Assembly: GCF_030695525.1 (NCBI RefSeq)
Contig: NZ_JAUYSS010000069.1
Span: forward strand, 1 to 64,000
DNA: 64,000 nucleotides
Source of the DNA: Daejeonella sp.
GTDB lineage: Bacteria > Bacteroidota > Bacteroidia > Sphingobacteriales > Sphingobacteriaceae
Direction: 5' to 3'
Shown here: positions 50,582-60,242 of the stretch, one piece after another
How the letters are laid out: the number at the start of each line of letters is the position of its first letter
Position numbering within the stretch: position 1 is the first letter of the stretch
Position numbers and translations under genes: made by a program
The notes under the pieces: generated by a model
Told to the model about the DNA's origin: nothing
Databases searched by the model: none
The model's input: the letters and a program-made list of their open reading frames with translations, nothing else

Positions 50582-53500
50582 ATGCAGCTTACACAACTGG
50601 AAATCAAAGGTTTTAAAAGCTTTGGCGATAAAATTACGATCAATTTCAATGATGGTGTAACCGCTATCGTGGGCCCGAATGGCTGTGGCAAATCGAATGT
50701 TGTCGATGCTATACGCTGGGTACTGGGAGAACAGAGTACCCGGATGCTACGCTCCGAGAAAATGGAAAATATCATTTTCAATGGGACTAAAACACGAAAG
50801 CCTTCGAATCTGGCCGAGGTTTCGCTTACCTTTGATAACACCAAAAACATTCTTCCCACTGATTTTACAAAGGTTACCATTACCCGTAAGCTCTATCGTT
50901 CGGGCGAGAGTGAATACCGTTTAAATGATGTTCAGTGTCGTTTGAAAGATATTACAGATTTATTTCTTGATACAGGGATAGGATCAGACTCCTACTCTAT
51001 TATCGAACTGAAAATGATTGATGAGATCATTGCCAATAAGGATAATTCAAGACGGGCCTTATTCGAAGAGGCCTCAGGTATATCCAAATACAAACTAAGA
51101 AAAAGACAAACCCTCAATAAACTAAAAGATACAGAAGCCGATCTTAGCCGTGTTGAGGATCTGTTATTTGAGATCGAAAAAAATCTGAAAACTCTTGAAA
51201 ATCAAGCCAAAAAAGCAGAAAGATATTATCGGCTAAAGGAACAATATAAAACATTAAGTCTGAGCCTGGCCTCCTTTCGTATTATTGGATTCAGGGATTC
51301 CTTAGCTAAACTGGAAGAAAAAGAGCAGCAGCATTCACTGGATAGCATCGGAATAAACACTGAAATAAGCAATCTGGAAGCCTTTTTACAGAAACTAAAA
51401 CTTGAAAACCTGAATCTCGAAAAGAATCTTTCGATTCAACAGAAGGCTACCAATGAGTTTATTGCGAAGATCCGCAGCTATGAAGGTGAGAAGAAATTAA
51501 AAAATGAGCAGTTACGCTTTCTTGAAGATAAAAAAACAAGACTAAGTGATGAACTTGAAAAAGATCAGAATCAGCTTAACCACGTTTTTTACAATCAGAA
51601 GCGTTTAAATGAAGAGCATCTACAGGAAAGTGAAGTTCTTGAGAAACTGCGTATTTCAACAGAAAGTCAGCATCAGGGAATCATTGAATTAAGGTTAGAA
51701 CAACAAAAATCAAAATCCGCACTCGATACCATCAGCATTGAAAATAATGAACTCCAAAATCAGGTATATAAACTTGAAAAAGAGATTGCCATATTGAATA
51801 TCCAGAAGGAAGCGCTTCATCAGGAAAGTAACCGGAATATGGCCGATACTGAATCGAAAGAAATTGAATTAAATGAATTTAATAAAGTAATTACCGAGTT
51901 AAAGCACCGACTGGAAACCAAACAAAAGCAATACAATCAAAATAAGGAGATTGAGGACGAATTGGAGCGACAAATTCGTCGAAGCACTGAGCAGCTAAAA
52001 GATCAAAAAGAAATTCTCAATCAGCAGAGCCGGATCCTAGATTCCAAACAGAATGAATATAACCTGACCAAGTCGATGGTTGATAATCTGGAAGGATTTC
52101 CGGAATCTATCCGTTTTCTAAAAAAAAGTGCAGGCTGGACAAAGCAGGCTCCGCTTTTTTCGGACATACTTTTTTGTAAGGAAGAATACCGGGTAGCGAT
52201 TGAAAACTACCTCGAACCGGTCATGAATCATTATGTCGTAGAAACACAGTCCGAGGCAGTTCAGGCAATTCAATTACTCAGCGATTCCTCAAGGGGGAGA
52301 GCTAATTTCTTCATACTTGAGTCTTTAAGTATGGCAGGGAAGCGACCTTCAGTAAATACTGACCGTAAAGACCTCGTTTCGGCTTTGGAAATTATTGACA
52401 CCGATGCCAAATACCGCCCTTTATGTGAAATGCTTCTTTATAATGTTTATCTGTTACTATCGGGGGATGAGAATGAATTACGTTCGCCCATGCCCTCAGA
52501 ACAGGTTGTCATTTTAAGTAAGACAGGGATGTTTACAAAGACAAGGATCGGAATGTCGGGTGGGTCTGTCGGACTATTTGAAGGTAAGCGTATTGGAAGG
52601 GCTAAAAATCTCGAAAAACTTTCAAAAGAGATTAATAGCGGCGAGGCTTTAATTTTTAAACTTAGGAATTCAATTGCAGCAGAAGAGATCAAATTAAAAA
52701 ATCTGATAGATTCTTCACAAAAAGAACTGCTTCAGGAATCTCAGATCGAAATTAACAACTTAAGTAATGAATACATCTCTGTTAAAACAAAACAGGAGCA
52801 ATATCTGACATTTATTGAAAACAGCCTCAACAGAAAACAGGATATCGGGCAAAAAATAGCAAGTATCAGTAATGAACTACTTGCATCGGAACCACTTCTT
52901 ATTGAATTAAAGGTCAACAAACAAATTAAGCAGGATCAACTTCTTAATGATCAGCAAAGCTATAATGAGCTTGCTGAAACCTTGAATTCAAAGTCGGCAC
53001 TCTATAACCAGGAAAATATTCGTTTCCATCAGCAGCAAAACAAAGTATCGGGAATAGAAAAAGACCTTGAATACCGTGAAAGTCAGCAGAAGAACCTTGA
53101 ATCCCGTATAGAGTTAAACCAGGCAGAACTTGAAAAAACACAAATTGGAATTAAGGAAATTCTTCAGCATGCCGATTTTTCAGATGAAGATCTGATTGCA
53201 ATGTATGTTCAAAAGGAGGAATTTGAAACAGCTGTAAGCGAGGCTGAACAGAGCTATTATGCTTCCAGGGTTCAGATCACAGAAATAGAAGAAAAAATAA
53301 GCTCCCTACGCAGGAATAAAGAACAGGCTGAACTGATTTCCAACGAATTAAAAGAACAGAAAACCACAATAAAACTGGAATTAAATGCCTTAAAGGAAAG
53401 ACTATCAGTAGAATTCGATGTTGATATATCAATATTACTGGATGAAGAAATTAATCATCAGGGAATTGATAATGAACATGATATCCGTGAAAAGACTGAG

Positions 53501-54130
53501 CGGATTAAAAAACAACTGGATGAATTTGGGGCAATCAACCCGATGGCCATGGAAGCGTATCAGGAAATGAATGAACGGTATAATTTTATTCAATCTCAGA
53601 AAAAAGATCTGGCTGAAGCCAAATCATCATTATTACAAACAATAAAAGAAATAGATGATACAGCGAAGGAAAAGTTTATGGCCGCATTCAGCGATGTAAG
53701 GACTCATTTTATCCAGGTTTTTCGTTCTCTTTTCAATGAAGAAGATAGCTGCGATCTGGTACTTGTTGATCCTGGCAACCCACTCGAATCTGACATTGAT
53801 ATTATTGCCCGTCCGAAAGGTAAACGGCCACTATCCATCAATCAATTATCAGGAGGTGAAAAAACGCTGACGGCCACTGCACTGCTTTTCTCACTATATC
53901 TTTTAAAGCCAGCCCCCTTCTGTATCTTTGATGAAGTGGATGCACCACTGGATGATACAAATATTGATAAGTTCAATAATATTATCAGGGAATTCTCAGA
54001 CCAGTCACAGTTTATTATCGTTTCGCATAATAAACGAACCATAGCCAGCACAGATATTATTTACGGTGTGACTATGGCAGAACAGGGTGTTTCAAGGGTT
54101 GTGGCTGTTGACATTCGTGAAGTAGCTTGA
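50582..54130 (+). CDS. smc: Chromosome segregation protein SMC
   Basis: 1182 residues, full length. The Walker A is GPNGCGKSN (32-40), then a coiled coil to about 500, the hinge with SIRFLKKS..GWTKQAPLF and GMSGGSVGLFEGKRIG (about 500-690), the second coiled coil, and the C-terminal ABC signature LSGGEKTLTATALLF and Walker B CIFDEVDAPLDD. It forms the condensin core with ScpA and ScpB, whose genes are not in the window. Confidence 0.96.
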   Translation: MQLTQLEIKGFKSFGDKITINFNDGVTAIVGPNGCGKSNVVDAIRWVLGEQSTRMLRSEKMENIIFNGTKTRKPSNLAEVSLTFDNTKNILPTDFTKVTITRKLYRSGESEYRLNDVQCRLKDITDLFLDTGIGSDSYSIIELKMIDEIIANKDNSRRALFEEASGISKYKLRKRQTLNKLKDTEADLSRVEDLLFEIEKNLKTLENQAKKAERYYRLKEQYKTLSLSLASFRIIGFRDSLAKLEEKEQQHSLDSIGINTEISNLEAFLQKLKLENLNLEKNLSIQQKATNEFIAKIRSYEGEKKLKNEQLRFLEDKKTRLSDELEKDQNQLNHVFYNQKRLNEEHLQESEVLEKLRISTESQHQGIIELRLEQQKSKSALDTISIENNELQNQVYKLEKEIAILNIQKEALHQESNRNMADTESKEIELNEFNKVITELKHRLETKQKQYNQNKEIEDELERQIRRSTEQLKDQKEILNQQSRILDSKQNEYNLTKSMVDNLEGFPESIRFLKKSAGWTKQAPLFSDILFCKEEYRVAIENYLEPVMNHYVVETQSEAVQAIQLLSDSSRGRANFFILESLSMAGKRPSVNTDRKDLVSALEIIDTDAKYRPLCEMLLYNVYLLLSGDENELRSPMPSEQVVILSKTGMFTKTRIGMSGGSVGLFEGKRIGRAKNLEKLSKEINSGEALIFKLRNSIAAEEIKLKNLIDSSQKELLQESQIEINNLSNEYISVKTKQEQYLTFIENSLNRKQDIGQKIASISNELLASEPLLIELKVNKQIKQDQLLNDQQSYNELAETLNSKSALYNQENIRFHQQQNKVSGIEKDLEYRESQQKNLESRIELNQAELEKTQIGIKEILQHADFSDEDLIAMYVQKEEFETAVSEAEQSYYASRVQITEIEEKISSLRRNKEQAELISNELKEQKTTIKLELNALKERLSVEFDVDISILLDEEINHQGIDNEHDIREKTERIKKQLDEFGAINPMAMEAYQEMNERYNFIQSQKKDLAEAKSSLLQTIKEIDDTAKEKFMAAFSDVRTHFIQVFRSLFNEEDSCDLVLVDPGNPLESDIDIIARPKGKRPLSINQLSGGEKTLTATALLFSLYLLKPAPFCIFDEVDAPLDDTNIDKFNNIIREFSDQSQFIIVSHNKRTIASTDIIYGVTMAEQGVSRVVAVDIREVA

Positions 54131-54199
54131 GGTCAAAAATCACCGGCTTTTTAAAACAGCATGAATAAGATGAATTCTGTGCTTGATTTTTAGTCTAAT

Positions 54200-55099
54200 A
54201 TGAAAAAACTCTTATTAATTCTGGCTCTATTTTCCGTTTCCAGTGCCAATTCCCAAAATATTGACCGGAAAATATTACTTAAGGATATAGAAACACTTTC
54301 ATCCGATAAGTATGAGGGCAGGAAAACAGGTACTCCCGGAAATTTCATGGCTGCCGAATATATCATTAATCGATTTAAGGAAACCGGGCTGGATGCATAC
54401 AACAAGGATTATAGGCATCCTTTCACTTTCAGTGACAGAAGTAATAAGGAAATCAGAGGAGTTAACCTGATTGGCTATGTAAAAGGAAGATCTAATGAGG
54501 TAATTATAGTTTCTGCACATTATGATCATGTTGGAATAAACAATTTTGTGATCTTTAATGGTGCTGACGATAACGCCTCAGGAGTTGCTGCTATGTTATC
54601 CATTGCAAAATATTTCAAAGAAAATAAACCAAAAAACACCATCTTATTCATCGCATTTGATGCAGAGGAAATGGGCTTACAGGGTGCTTATTCCTTTTTA
54701 AAAAAACCAGTCCCTTCAAGGAAACAAATCAAACTCAATATTAATCTGGATATGGTTTCGCATAACGATAAGTCTGAACTATATGCTGCCGGAACCAATA
54801 AAACCCCGCTTATAAAAGATATTATAAAGTATGCAGATAAGAACACGGGTATCTCTATCAGATTTGGGCATGATGAACCCGAATCAGGTAAAGATGACTG
54901 GACAATGCAAAGTGATCATGGACCATTTGCGAAGGAGAATATCCCCTTTCTTTATTTCGGTGTTGAAGACCATGTTGATTACCACAAAGCAAGTGATGAT
55001 TTTTCTAATATCAACCCTGACTTCTTTTATTCTGCCAGCAAAGCTATCCTGAAAAGTATCATCAGCCTTGACAAAAATCTTGCCCGCATCCAGCCTTGA
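54200..55099 (+). CDS. M28 family aminopeptidase, secreted
   Basis: 299 residues with a signal peptide ending SANSQ. The two-zinc site is present: His in SAHYDHVG, Asp in GADDNASGVA, the Glu pair in FDAEEMGLQG, Asp in LNLDMV-like NLDMVSH, and the last His in DHVDYHKASDD. Members remove N-terminal residues or act as glutaminyl cyclases; the DDNASG and AEE motifs favour the peptidase. It follows smc by 69 bp. Confidence 0.9.
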   Translation: MKKLLLILALFSVSSANSQNIDRKILLKDIETLSSDKYEGRKTGTPGNFMAAEYIINRFKETGLDAYNKDYRHPFTFSDRSNKEIRGVNLIGYVKGRSNEVIIVSAHYDHVGINNFVIFNGADDNASGVAAMLSIAKYFKENKPKNTILFIAFDAEEMGLQGAYSFLKKPVPSRKQIKLNINLDMVSHNDKSELYAAGTNKTPLIKDIIKYADKNTGISIRFGHDEPESGKDDWTMQSDHGPFAKENIPFLYFGVEDHVDYHKASDDFSNINPDFFYSASKAILKSIISLDKNLARIQP

Positions 55100-55110
55100 T
55101 AACAAATCAC

Positions 55111-55118
55111 TATCTTTG
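55111..55118 (+). promoter_or_regulatory. Promoter -7 element of rnpB
   Basis: TATCTTTG fits TAnnTTTG and lies just upstream of the RNase P RNA 5' end. Confidence 0.7.
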
Positions 55119-55120
55119 TA

Positions 55121-55510
55121 ATGCAAGCCGTTCTATCGCTCTCCCGCATTTGCGGGTGAGAGGAAAGTCCGGGCAACACAGAGCATCCTGCTTCCTAACG
55201 GGAAGGCATCGCGCAAGCGGTGACGGACAGTGCCACAGAAAACAAACTACCCCCAAACTTCGGTTTGAGGGAAAAGGTGAAAACGTGAGGTAAGAGCTCA
55301 CGGTTCTGTATGGTGACATGCAGTGCGGTAAACCCCAGGAGTTGAAAGACCAAATAGGTTCCGGAAGTGAAGCTGCTCGCTTCCTTATGCCGCAAGTGCG
55401 GCATTATCCGGGATGGGTAGGTCGTTAGATCACGTAAGCAATTGCGCGACCAGATAAATGATAGAAGTCCCGCATATGCGGGATACAGAACCCGGCTTAC
55501 AGGCTTGCAT
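55121..55510 (+). ncRNA. rnpB: RNase P RNA (bacterial type A)
   Basis: ATGCAAGCC at the 5' end pairs with GGCTTGCAT at the 3' end. Universal core segments are present: GAGGAAAGTCCGGGC near the start, the region GTGCCACAGAAA, AAACCCCAGG-like, GGTAGG, and ACAGAACCCGGCTTACAG at the end. About 390 nt. It processes tRNA 5' ends. Short ORFs overlapping it on both strands are not genes. A T-rich stretch follows as terminator. Confidence 0.96.
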
Positions 55511-55625
55511 TTTTTATTTTTCAAAACCTCTGAATAATAGGGTTTTCGGCATCCTGTTTGTTATAGCAGACAGGATTCCGATATTCGGTACTTAAAGAAG
55601 TATTTTAAAAATCTGCTCAATACTT

Positions 55626-57005
55626 ATGGCAAAAATATTAATCATTGATGACGAGAGGGCAATCCGAAGTACATTGAGGGAAATTCTTGAATATGAAGAG
55701 TATCAGGTTGAAGATATTGATAATGGAATAGATGCATTGGAGCTGATCAGGAAAAATGAATATGACCTGGTTCTTTGCGATATAAAAATGAATAAAATGG
55801 ATGGACTGGAGGTGCTCACCGATGCACTAAAAATTCAGCCGGATCTGCCATTTATAATGATCTCCGGACATGGGACCATTGAAACAGCAGTAGAAGCCAG
55901 TAGAAAAGGCGCCTATGATTTTATTTCAAAACCACCTGATCTTAATCGCTTACTGATTACTGTAAGAAATGCATTGGAGCGTAAAACTCTGGTAACAGAA
56001 ACCAAGGTTTTAAAGCGTAAAGTCAGCAAGACCCGTGAGATTCTGGGAAATTCTGCAGCCATTGAACGAATCAAAGCTACTATTGAAAGAGTAGCGCCCA
56101 CCGATGCAAGGGTACTTATTACAGGTGCAAATGGAAGTGGTAAAGAACTTGTTGCGCGTTGGCTTCATGAGAAATCAAATCGGGCCAATTCAGCACTAGT
56201 GGAAGTAAATTGTGCTGCAATACCTTCTGAACTGATAGAAAGCGAGCTTTTTGGTCATGAAAAAGGATCTTTCACTTCAGCAATCAAGCAGAGAATCGGA
56301 AAATTTGAACAAGCAAGCGGGGGCACATTGTTTCTTGATGAAATCGGGGACATGAGTCTTTCAGCACAGGCAAAGGTTCTGCGTGCACTTCAGGAGAACA
56401 AAATTACCCGGGTTGGCGGCGAAAAAGAGATAGAAGTTGATGTCAGGGTAGTTGCTGCAACAAATAAAGACCTGCAAAAGGAAATTGAAGCAGGAAACTT
56501 TAGAATGGATCTCTACCATCGTTTAAGTGTAATATTGATTCATGTACCTCATTTAACTGAGCGTAAGGAAGATATACCACTTATCGCACAAAACTTTTGT
56601 GAGGAGATCTGCAATGATTATGGTATGCCGGTTAAAAAAATCAGCGATTCGGCAATGAGTTCATTACAGGAAATGAACTGGACAGGTAATATCAGGGAGC
56701 TTCGTAACATGATTGAGCGACTGATTATTTTGAGCGATAAATTAATTACAGAAGATGATGTTATCAACTTTGCAAATCCATCTTCTTTTTCATTAGGCTC
56801 TGAAAATACCCCTGCTAAGCCACATACAAATTTTGATCAGTTTACAAACTTTCAGGAATATAAGGATGGTGCTGAACGCGATTATATCAAGTACAAGCTC
56901 GAAAAAAATAACTGGAATGTATCTAAAACGGCAGATGATATTGACATCCAACGGAGCCACCTCTACAGTAAAATTGAAAAATATGGCCTGAAGAGAGCCG
57001 ATTAG
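55626..57005 (+). CDS. Sigma-54-dependent response regulator, NtrC family
   Basis: 459 residues. Receiver domain with acidic pair D8/D9, phosphoacceptor D52 (LCDIKMN) and K102; AAA+ domain with Walker A GANGSGKE (167-174) and Walker B FLDEIG (237-241); Fis-type HTH at the C-terminus (NVSKTADDIDIQRSHLYSK). The sigma-54-contacting GAFTGA loop reads GSFTSA (214-219), a variant. No histidine kinase is adjacent, so the signal is unknown. Confidence 0.92.
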   Translation: MAKILIIDDERAIRSTLREILEYEEYQVEDIDNGIDALELIRKNEYDLVLCDIKMNKMDGLEVLTDALKIQPDLPFIMISGHGTIETAVEASRKGAYDFISKPPDLNRLLITVRNALERKTLVTETKVLKRKVSKTREILGNSAAIERIKATIERVAPTDARVLITGANGSGKELVARWLHEKSNRANSALVEVNCAAIPSELIESELFGHEKGSFTSAIKQRIGKFEQASGGTLFLDEIGDMSLSAQAKVLRALQENKITRVGGEKEIEVDVRVVAATNKDLQKEIEAGNFRMDLYHRLSVILIHVPHLTERKEDIPLIAQNFCEEICNDYGMPVKKISDSAMSSLQEMNWTGNIRELRNMIERLIILSDKLITEDDVINFANPSSFSLGSENTPAKPHTNFDQFTNFQEYKDGAERDYIKYKLEKNNWNVSKTADDIDIQRSHLYSKIEKYGLKRAD

Positions 57006-57056
57006 GAAGCTTAAAACAGAAAGCTATCCTGCTTTATCCTTTCAGCTTTTAACTTA

Positions 57057-58463
57057 CTAGAGTGTTTTGATCTCAGTGACAAGTTGCTGAAGCACTGATT
57101 TAGCATCTCCAAATAGCATTGAAGATTTAGGCTGAAAGAAAAGTTCATTTTCTATACCCGCATATCCGGGATTCATGCTTCGTTTATTGATGATCACAAG
57201 CTTGGAAAGTTCTACATCCAAGACAGGCATACCATAAATTGGTGATCCAGGGTCTGTTTTTGCTGCCGGGTTAACTACGTCATTGGCACCTAAAATCAAA
57301 ACCACATCAGTCATAGGGAATTCTTCATTTGCCTGCTCCATTTCGAGTAATTTGGCATAATCAACATCTGCTTCAGCAAGGAGAACATTCATATGCCCTG
57401 GCATACGTCCCGCAACCGGGTGAATAGCATAATTTACCTCTACACCTTTATCACAGAGTAATTTCTCCAGTTCATGGCATACATGCTGTGCCTGTGCCAC
57501 CGCAAGACCATAACCCGGTACAATCATTACCCGTTTAGCATAACTCATGACCACAGCAGAATCACTAATGCTTATTTCTTTGTATGCTCCCTGTTCTTTA
57601 CCAGATGATCCGGCAGAAGAACCACCAAATGAACCAATTAGTACATTACTCAATGGGCGGTTCATTGCTTTACACATTAAAATTGTCAGAATAGTACCCG
57701 CGGATCCAACGAGAATACCACCTGTTAACATTACCGGATTATCATATAGAAAACCTCCGAATGCCGCAGCAACTCCTGTAAATGAGTTTAGTAATGAGAT
57801 AACAACCGGCATGTCTGCACCTCCAATTGGAAAAACGAATAGCAGTCCGTAAACCACCGATAAGGCGAATACGACATAGAATAAAGTATTGGCGGCCGTA
57901 TCCAGTGAAATGATCAGATAAGCAGAAAGTGCAATAATTACACCGAATATAACCAGGTTTACGATGTGTTGCCCATTGAAGGAGAAATCCTTGATCTTTC
58001 CGTTTAATTTGCCCCAGGCTACCATACTTCCAGCAAACGAAATCGTCCCGATAATCAATCCCGCAAAAATAATCAGTAATATTCCGCGGTCAGCGGTAGC
58101 ACCTGCCTGGATTTGATGAGAAAGGTGGTCAAATTCTACAATGGAAATCAAGGCAGCACAAGCCCCTCCCATTCCGTTGAACAAACTAACCATTTCGGGC
58201 ATAGCTGTCATTTTTACCCTTTTAGCGGCCATTGTACCTAAGATCGTACCAATGATCAGTGCAGAAAAAATCCAGATATAATTACCTAATTTGAGTCCCT
58301 CCTCCTCATACAGGAAGATGGTAGCAAAAATAGAAATAGCCATACCAGCAGCGGCAATAAGATTTCCGTTTCTCGCACTCTCCGGATGACTTAACATCTT
58401 TAAACCAATAATGAAGGTTACGGAACCTATCAGGTAACAAATAATCAAGATATTTAATTCCAT
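57057..58463 (-). CDS. pntB: NAD(P) transhydrogenase subunit beta
   Basis: 468 residues. About nine transmembrane helices are followed by the NADP(H)-binding domain III (MIVPGYGLAVAQAQ, YAIHPVAGRMPGHMNVLLAEA, VLILGANDVVNPAA). With the two alpha subunits it couples hydride transfer from NADH to NADP+ to proton entry. Last gene of the pntAA-pntAB-pntB unit; the spacer to pntAB is 62 bp. Confidence 0.95.
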   Translation of the reverse strand: MELNILIICYLIGSVTFIIGLKMLSHPESARNGNLIAAAGMAISIFATIFLYEEEGLKLGNYIWIFSALIIGTILGTMAAKRVKMTAMPEMVSLFNGMGGACAALISIVEFDHLSHQIQAGATADRGILLIIFAGLIIGTISFAGSMVAWGKLNGKIKDFSFNGQHIVNLVIFGVIIALSAYLIISLDTAANTLFYVVFALSVVYGLLFVFPIGGADMPVVISLLNSFTGVAAAFGGFLYDNPVMLTGGILVGSAGTILTILMCKAMNRPLSNVLIGSFGGSSAGSSGKEQGAYKEISISDSAVVMSYAKRVMIVPGYGLAVAQAQHVCHELEKLLCDKGVEVNYAIHPVAGRMPGHMNVLLAEADVDYAKLLEMEQANEEFPMTDVVLILGANDVVNPAAKTDPGSPIYGMPVLDVELSKLVIINKRSMNPGYAGIENELFFQPKSSMLFGDAKSVLQQLVTEIKTL

Positions 58464-58525
58464 TGTACTCTGTCTCTGAATTTTATAAGGATTGAACTAA
58501 AACTGGTCTGAAATATTCAGGTTTA

Positions 58526-58834
58526 CTATTTTTTCTTTTTAAACATTTCAAGCATTCGATCTGTCACCACAAAACCACCCACAACATTTAAAGTGCCCAG
58601 TATTACGGCAAGGAAACCAAGAACAAGGGCAAGCAAATTTTCGCTTTCTGCCTTTCCCATCACAATAATAGCCCCTATTATAACTACGCCATGAATCGCA
58701 TTGGCACCACTCATTAATGGTGTATGCAAAACGCTGGGAACTCTACCTATGACCTCAATTCCAAGAAATACACTCAGAATCACAATGTAAATCATTTGCT
58801 GATGCTGGCTAAGCCAGTTTAATGTCTCATCCAT
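58526..58834 (-). CDS. pntAB: NAD(P) transhydrogenase subunit alpha part 2 (membrane)
   Basis: 102 residues with three transmembrane helices (VHTPLMSGANAIHGVVIIGA, the family signature). In E. coli this segment is the C-terminal part of PntA; here it is separate, as in Rhodospirillum rubrum. Confidence 0.93.
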   Translation of the reverse strand: MDETLNWLSQHQQMIYIVILSVFLGIEVIGRVPSVLHTPLMSGANAIHGVVIIGAIIVMGKAESENLLALVLGFLAVILGTLNVVGGFVVTDRMLEMFKKKK

Positions 58835-58893
58835 AGTATGAATTATCTTTTAAAAATTATGATTTAGTTGTTTGGAGTTATTGTCAAAACTTA

Positions 58894-58931
58894 ACTTACA
58901 ACTTATTACTTACAACTTATTACTTACTATT
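58894..58931. repeat. Tandem repeat of 14 bp (two heptads) overlapping the pntAA stop
   Basis: ACTTACAACTTATT occurs twice (58894-58907, 58908-58921), followed by ACTTACT. The pntAA stop codon (58920-58922) falls within it. Confidence 0.8.
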
Positions 58932-60053
58932 CCCAGTCAATTCCTTCACCCGATCATTGCATACTTCACCATTGTTTGTAATACAGGTTCCTTTCACAAG
59001 ATCATCCTCAAAATTTAAATTGAGCTGTCCCTCTGTCCCGATGATGAGTTGAAGAAAATTCAGAATATTCTTGCCATATAGTTTACTGGCATCTGAAGGC
59101 ATGGTTCCGGGCAAGTTTGAATTACCAATAATAGTTACATTTTTATAAACAACAGTGTCACGGTCTTTGGTTCTGCTGGTATTTCCCCCGGTGATCGAAG
59201 CCAGGTCAATAATAAGCGATCCGGTCTTCATATTATCCAAAATACTGTCTGGTAATAAAATTGGTGCTTTTTTGCCAGGTATCTGTGCGGTTGTAATAAT
59301 CACATCGGCTTTTGATGCAACCTCTGCTATGCGTGCCTGTTGCTTTTGCTTATATTCTTCGGTCTGATCAACTGCATAGCCACCAGCCTTTGAAGCATCA
59401 AGGGCACCTTCAACTTCTATAAACTTGGCCCCCAGGCTCATTACTTCCTCTTTAACCGCAGGACGGGTGTCGAAAACTTCAACAACAGCACCCAATCTTT
59501 TGGCGGTTGCAATAGCCTGAAGTCCGGCAACCCCTGCTCCCAGTATCATCACTTTTGCAGGCGCAATACTTCCTGCTGCTGTCATGAACATAGGAAAATA
59601 CTTCGGAAGTTGCATTGCGGCTAGAATTACTGCTTTATACCCGGCAATATTAGCCTGAGAACTCAGGATATCCATACTCTGAGCCCTGGTAGTACGAGGA
59701 AGCATGTCCATACTGAAGGTAGTAAATCCGCGCTCCGCCCATTTTTTTATTAATTCAAAATTGGCAAGTGGATTAAAAACACCCAGAATCACTGCAGTTT
59801 TTTTTGCCTTGCCAAGATCATCCTCAGTCAGCGGATGTATACTCAATAAAATATCTGAATTATTTAAAATATTTTCTCTGGAACTAATTTCTGCACCCTG
59901 ATCAGAATAGAGTGTGTCAGGAGCAAATGCCTTAACACCGCAATTGCTTTCAGCTAATACATTGATATTGTGTTTCTTCAGGATTGAAATATGTTCGGGA
60001 ATTAATGATACCCGCGTTTCCGGGATAGGCTCAAGCAAAATACCAATAGTCAT
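58920..60053 (-). CDS. pntAA: NAD(P) transhydrogenase subunit alpha part 1 (NAD-binding)
   Basis: 377 residues, soluble. The alanine-dehydrogenase-like NAD domain carries MILGAGVAGLQAIATAKRLG and the RPAVKEE segment, plus SMDMLPRTTRAQSMDILSSQ (RQD-like loop). It binds NAD(H) as domain I of the proton-translocating transhydrogenase. First gene of the unit; a tandem heptad repeat lies in the spacer before pntAB. Confidence 0.94.
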   Translation of the reverse strand: MTIGILLEPIPETRVSLIPEHISILKKHNINVLAESNCGVKAFAPDTLYSDQGAEISSRENILNNSDILLSIHPLTEDDLGKAKKTAVILGVFNPLANFELIKKWAERGFTTFSMDMLPRTTRAQSMDILSSQANIAGYKAVILAAMQLPKYFPMFMTAAGSIAPAKVMILGAGVAGLQAIATAKRLGAVVEVFDTRPAVKEEVMSLGAKFIEVEGALDASKAGGYAVDQTEEYKQKQQARIAEVASKADVIITTAQIPGKKAPILLPDSILDNMKTGSLIIDLASITGGNTSRTKDRDTVVYKNVTIIGNSNLPGTMPSDASKLYGKNILNFLQLIIGTEGQLNLNFEDDLVKGTCITNNGEVCNDRVKELTGNSK

Positions 60054-60226
60054 GAATTCTTTAATATTTATTAATGATTGTTTCCCAAAATAGAAAAAAA
60101 AATTAGCTATAAAGAAAGGTGCATTAAAAAAATTACAAATATTTTCGGGTGAACTTCAAGTTCAAGCAAGATAATTAATCCGGATCATGAATTCTTTAAT
60201 TGGAATAAAATTTGAGCTTAATAAAC

Positions 60227-60234
60227 TATATTTG
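60227..60234 (+). promoter_or_regulatory. Promoter -7 element of lepA
   Basis: TATATTTG fits TAnnTTTG, 8 bp before the ATG at 60243; the message would have a very short leader. Confidence 0.6.
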
Positions 60235-60242
60235 CGCCTCAA

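Noticed and set aside
55096-55524. Several ORFs on both strands
   Set aside because: They lie within the RNase P RNA, whose conserved core and pairing ends are clear.
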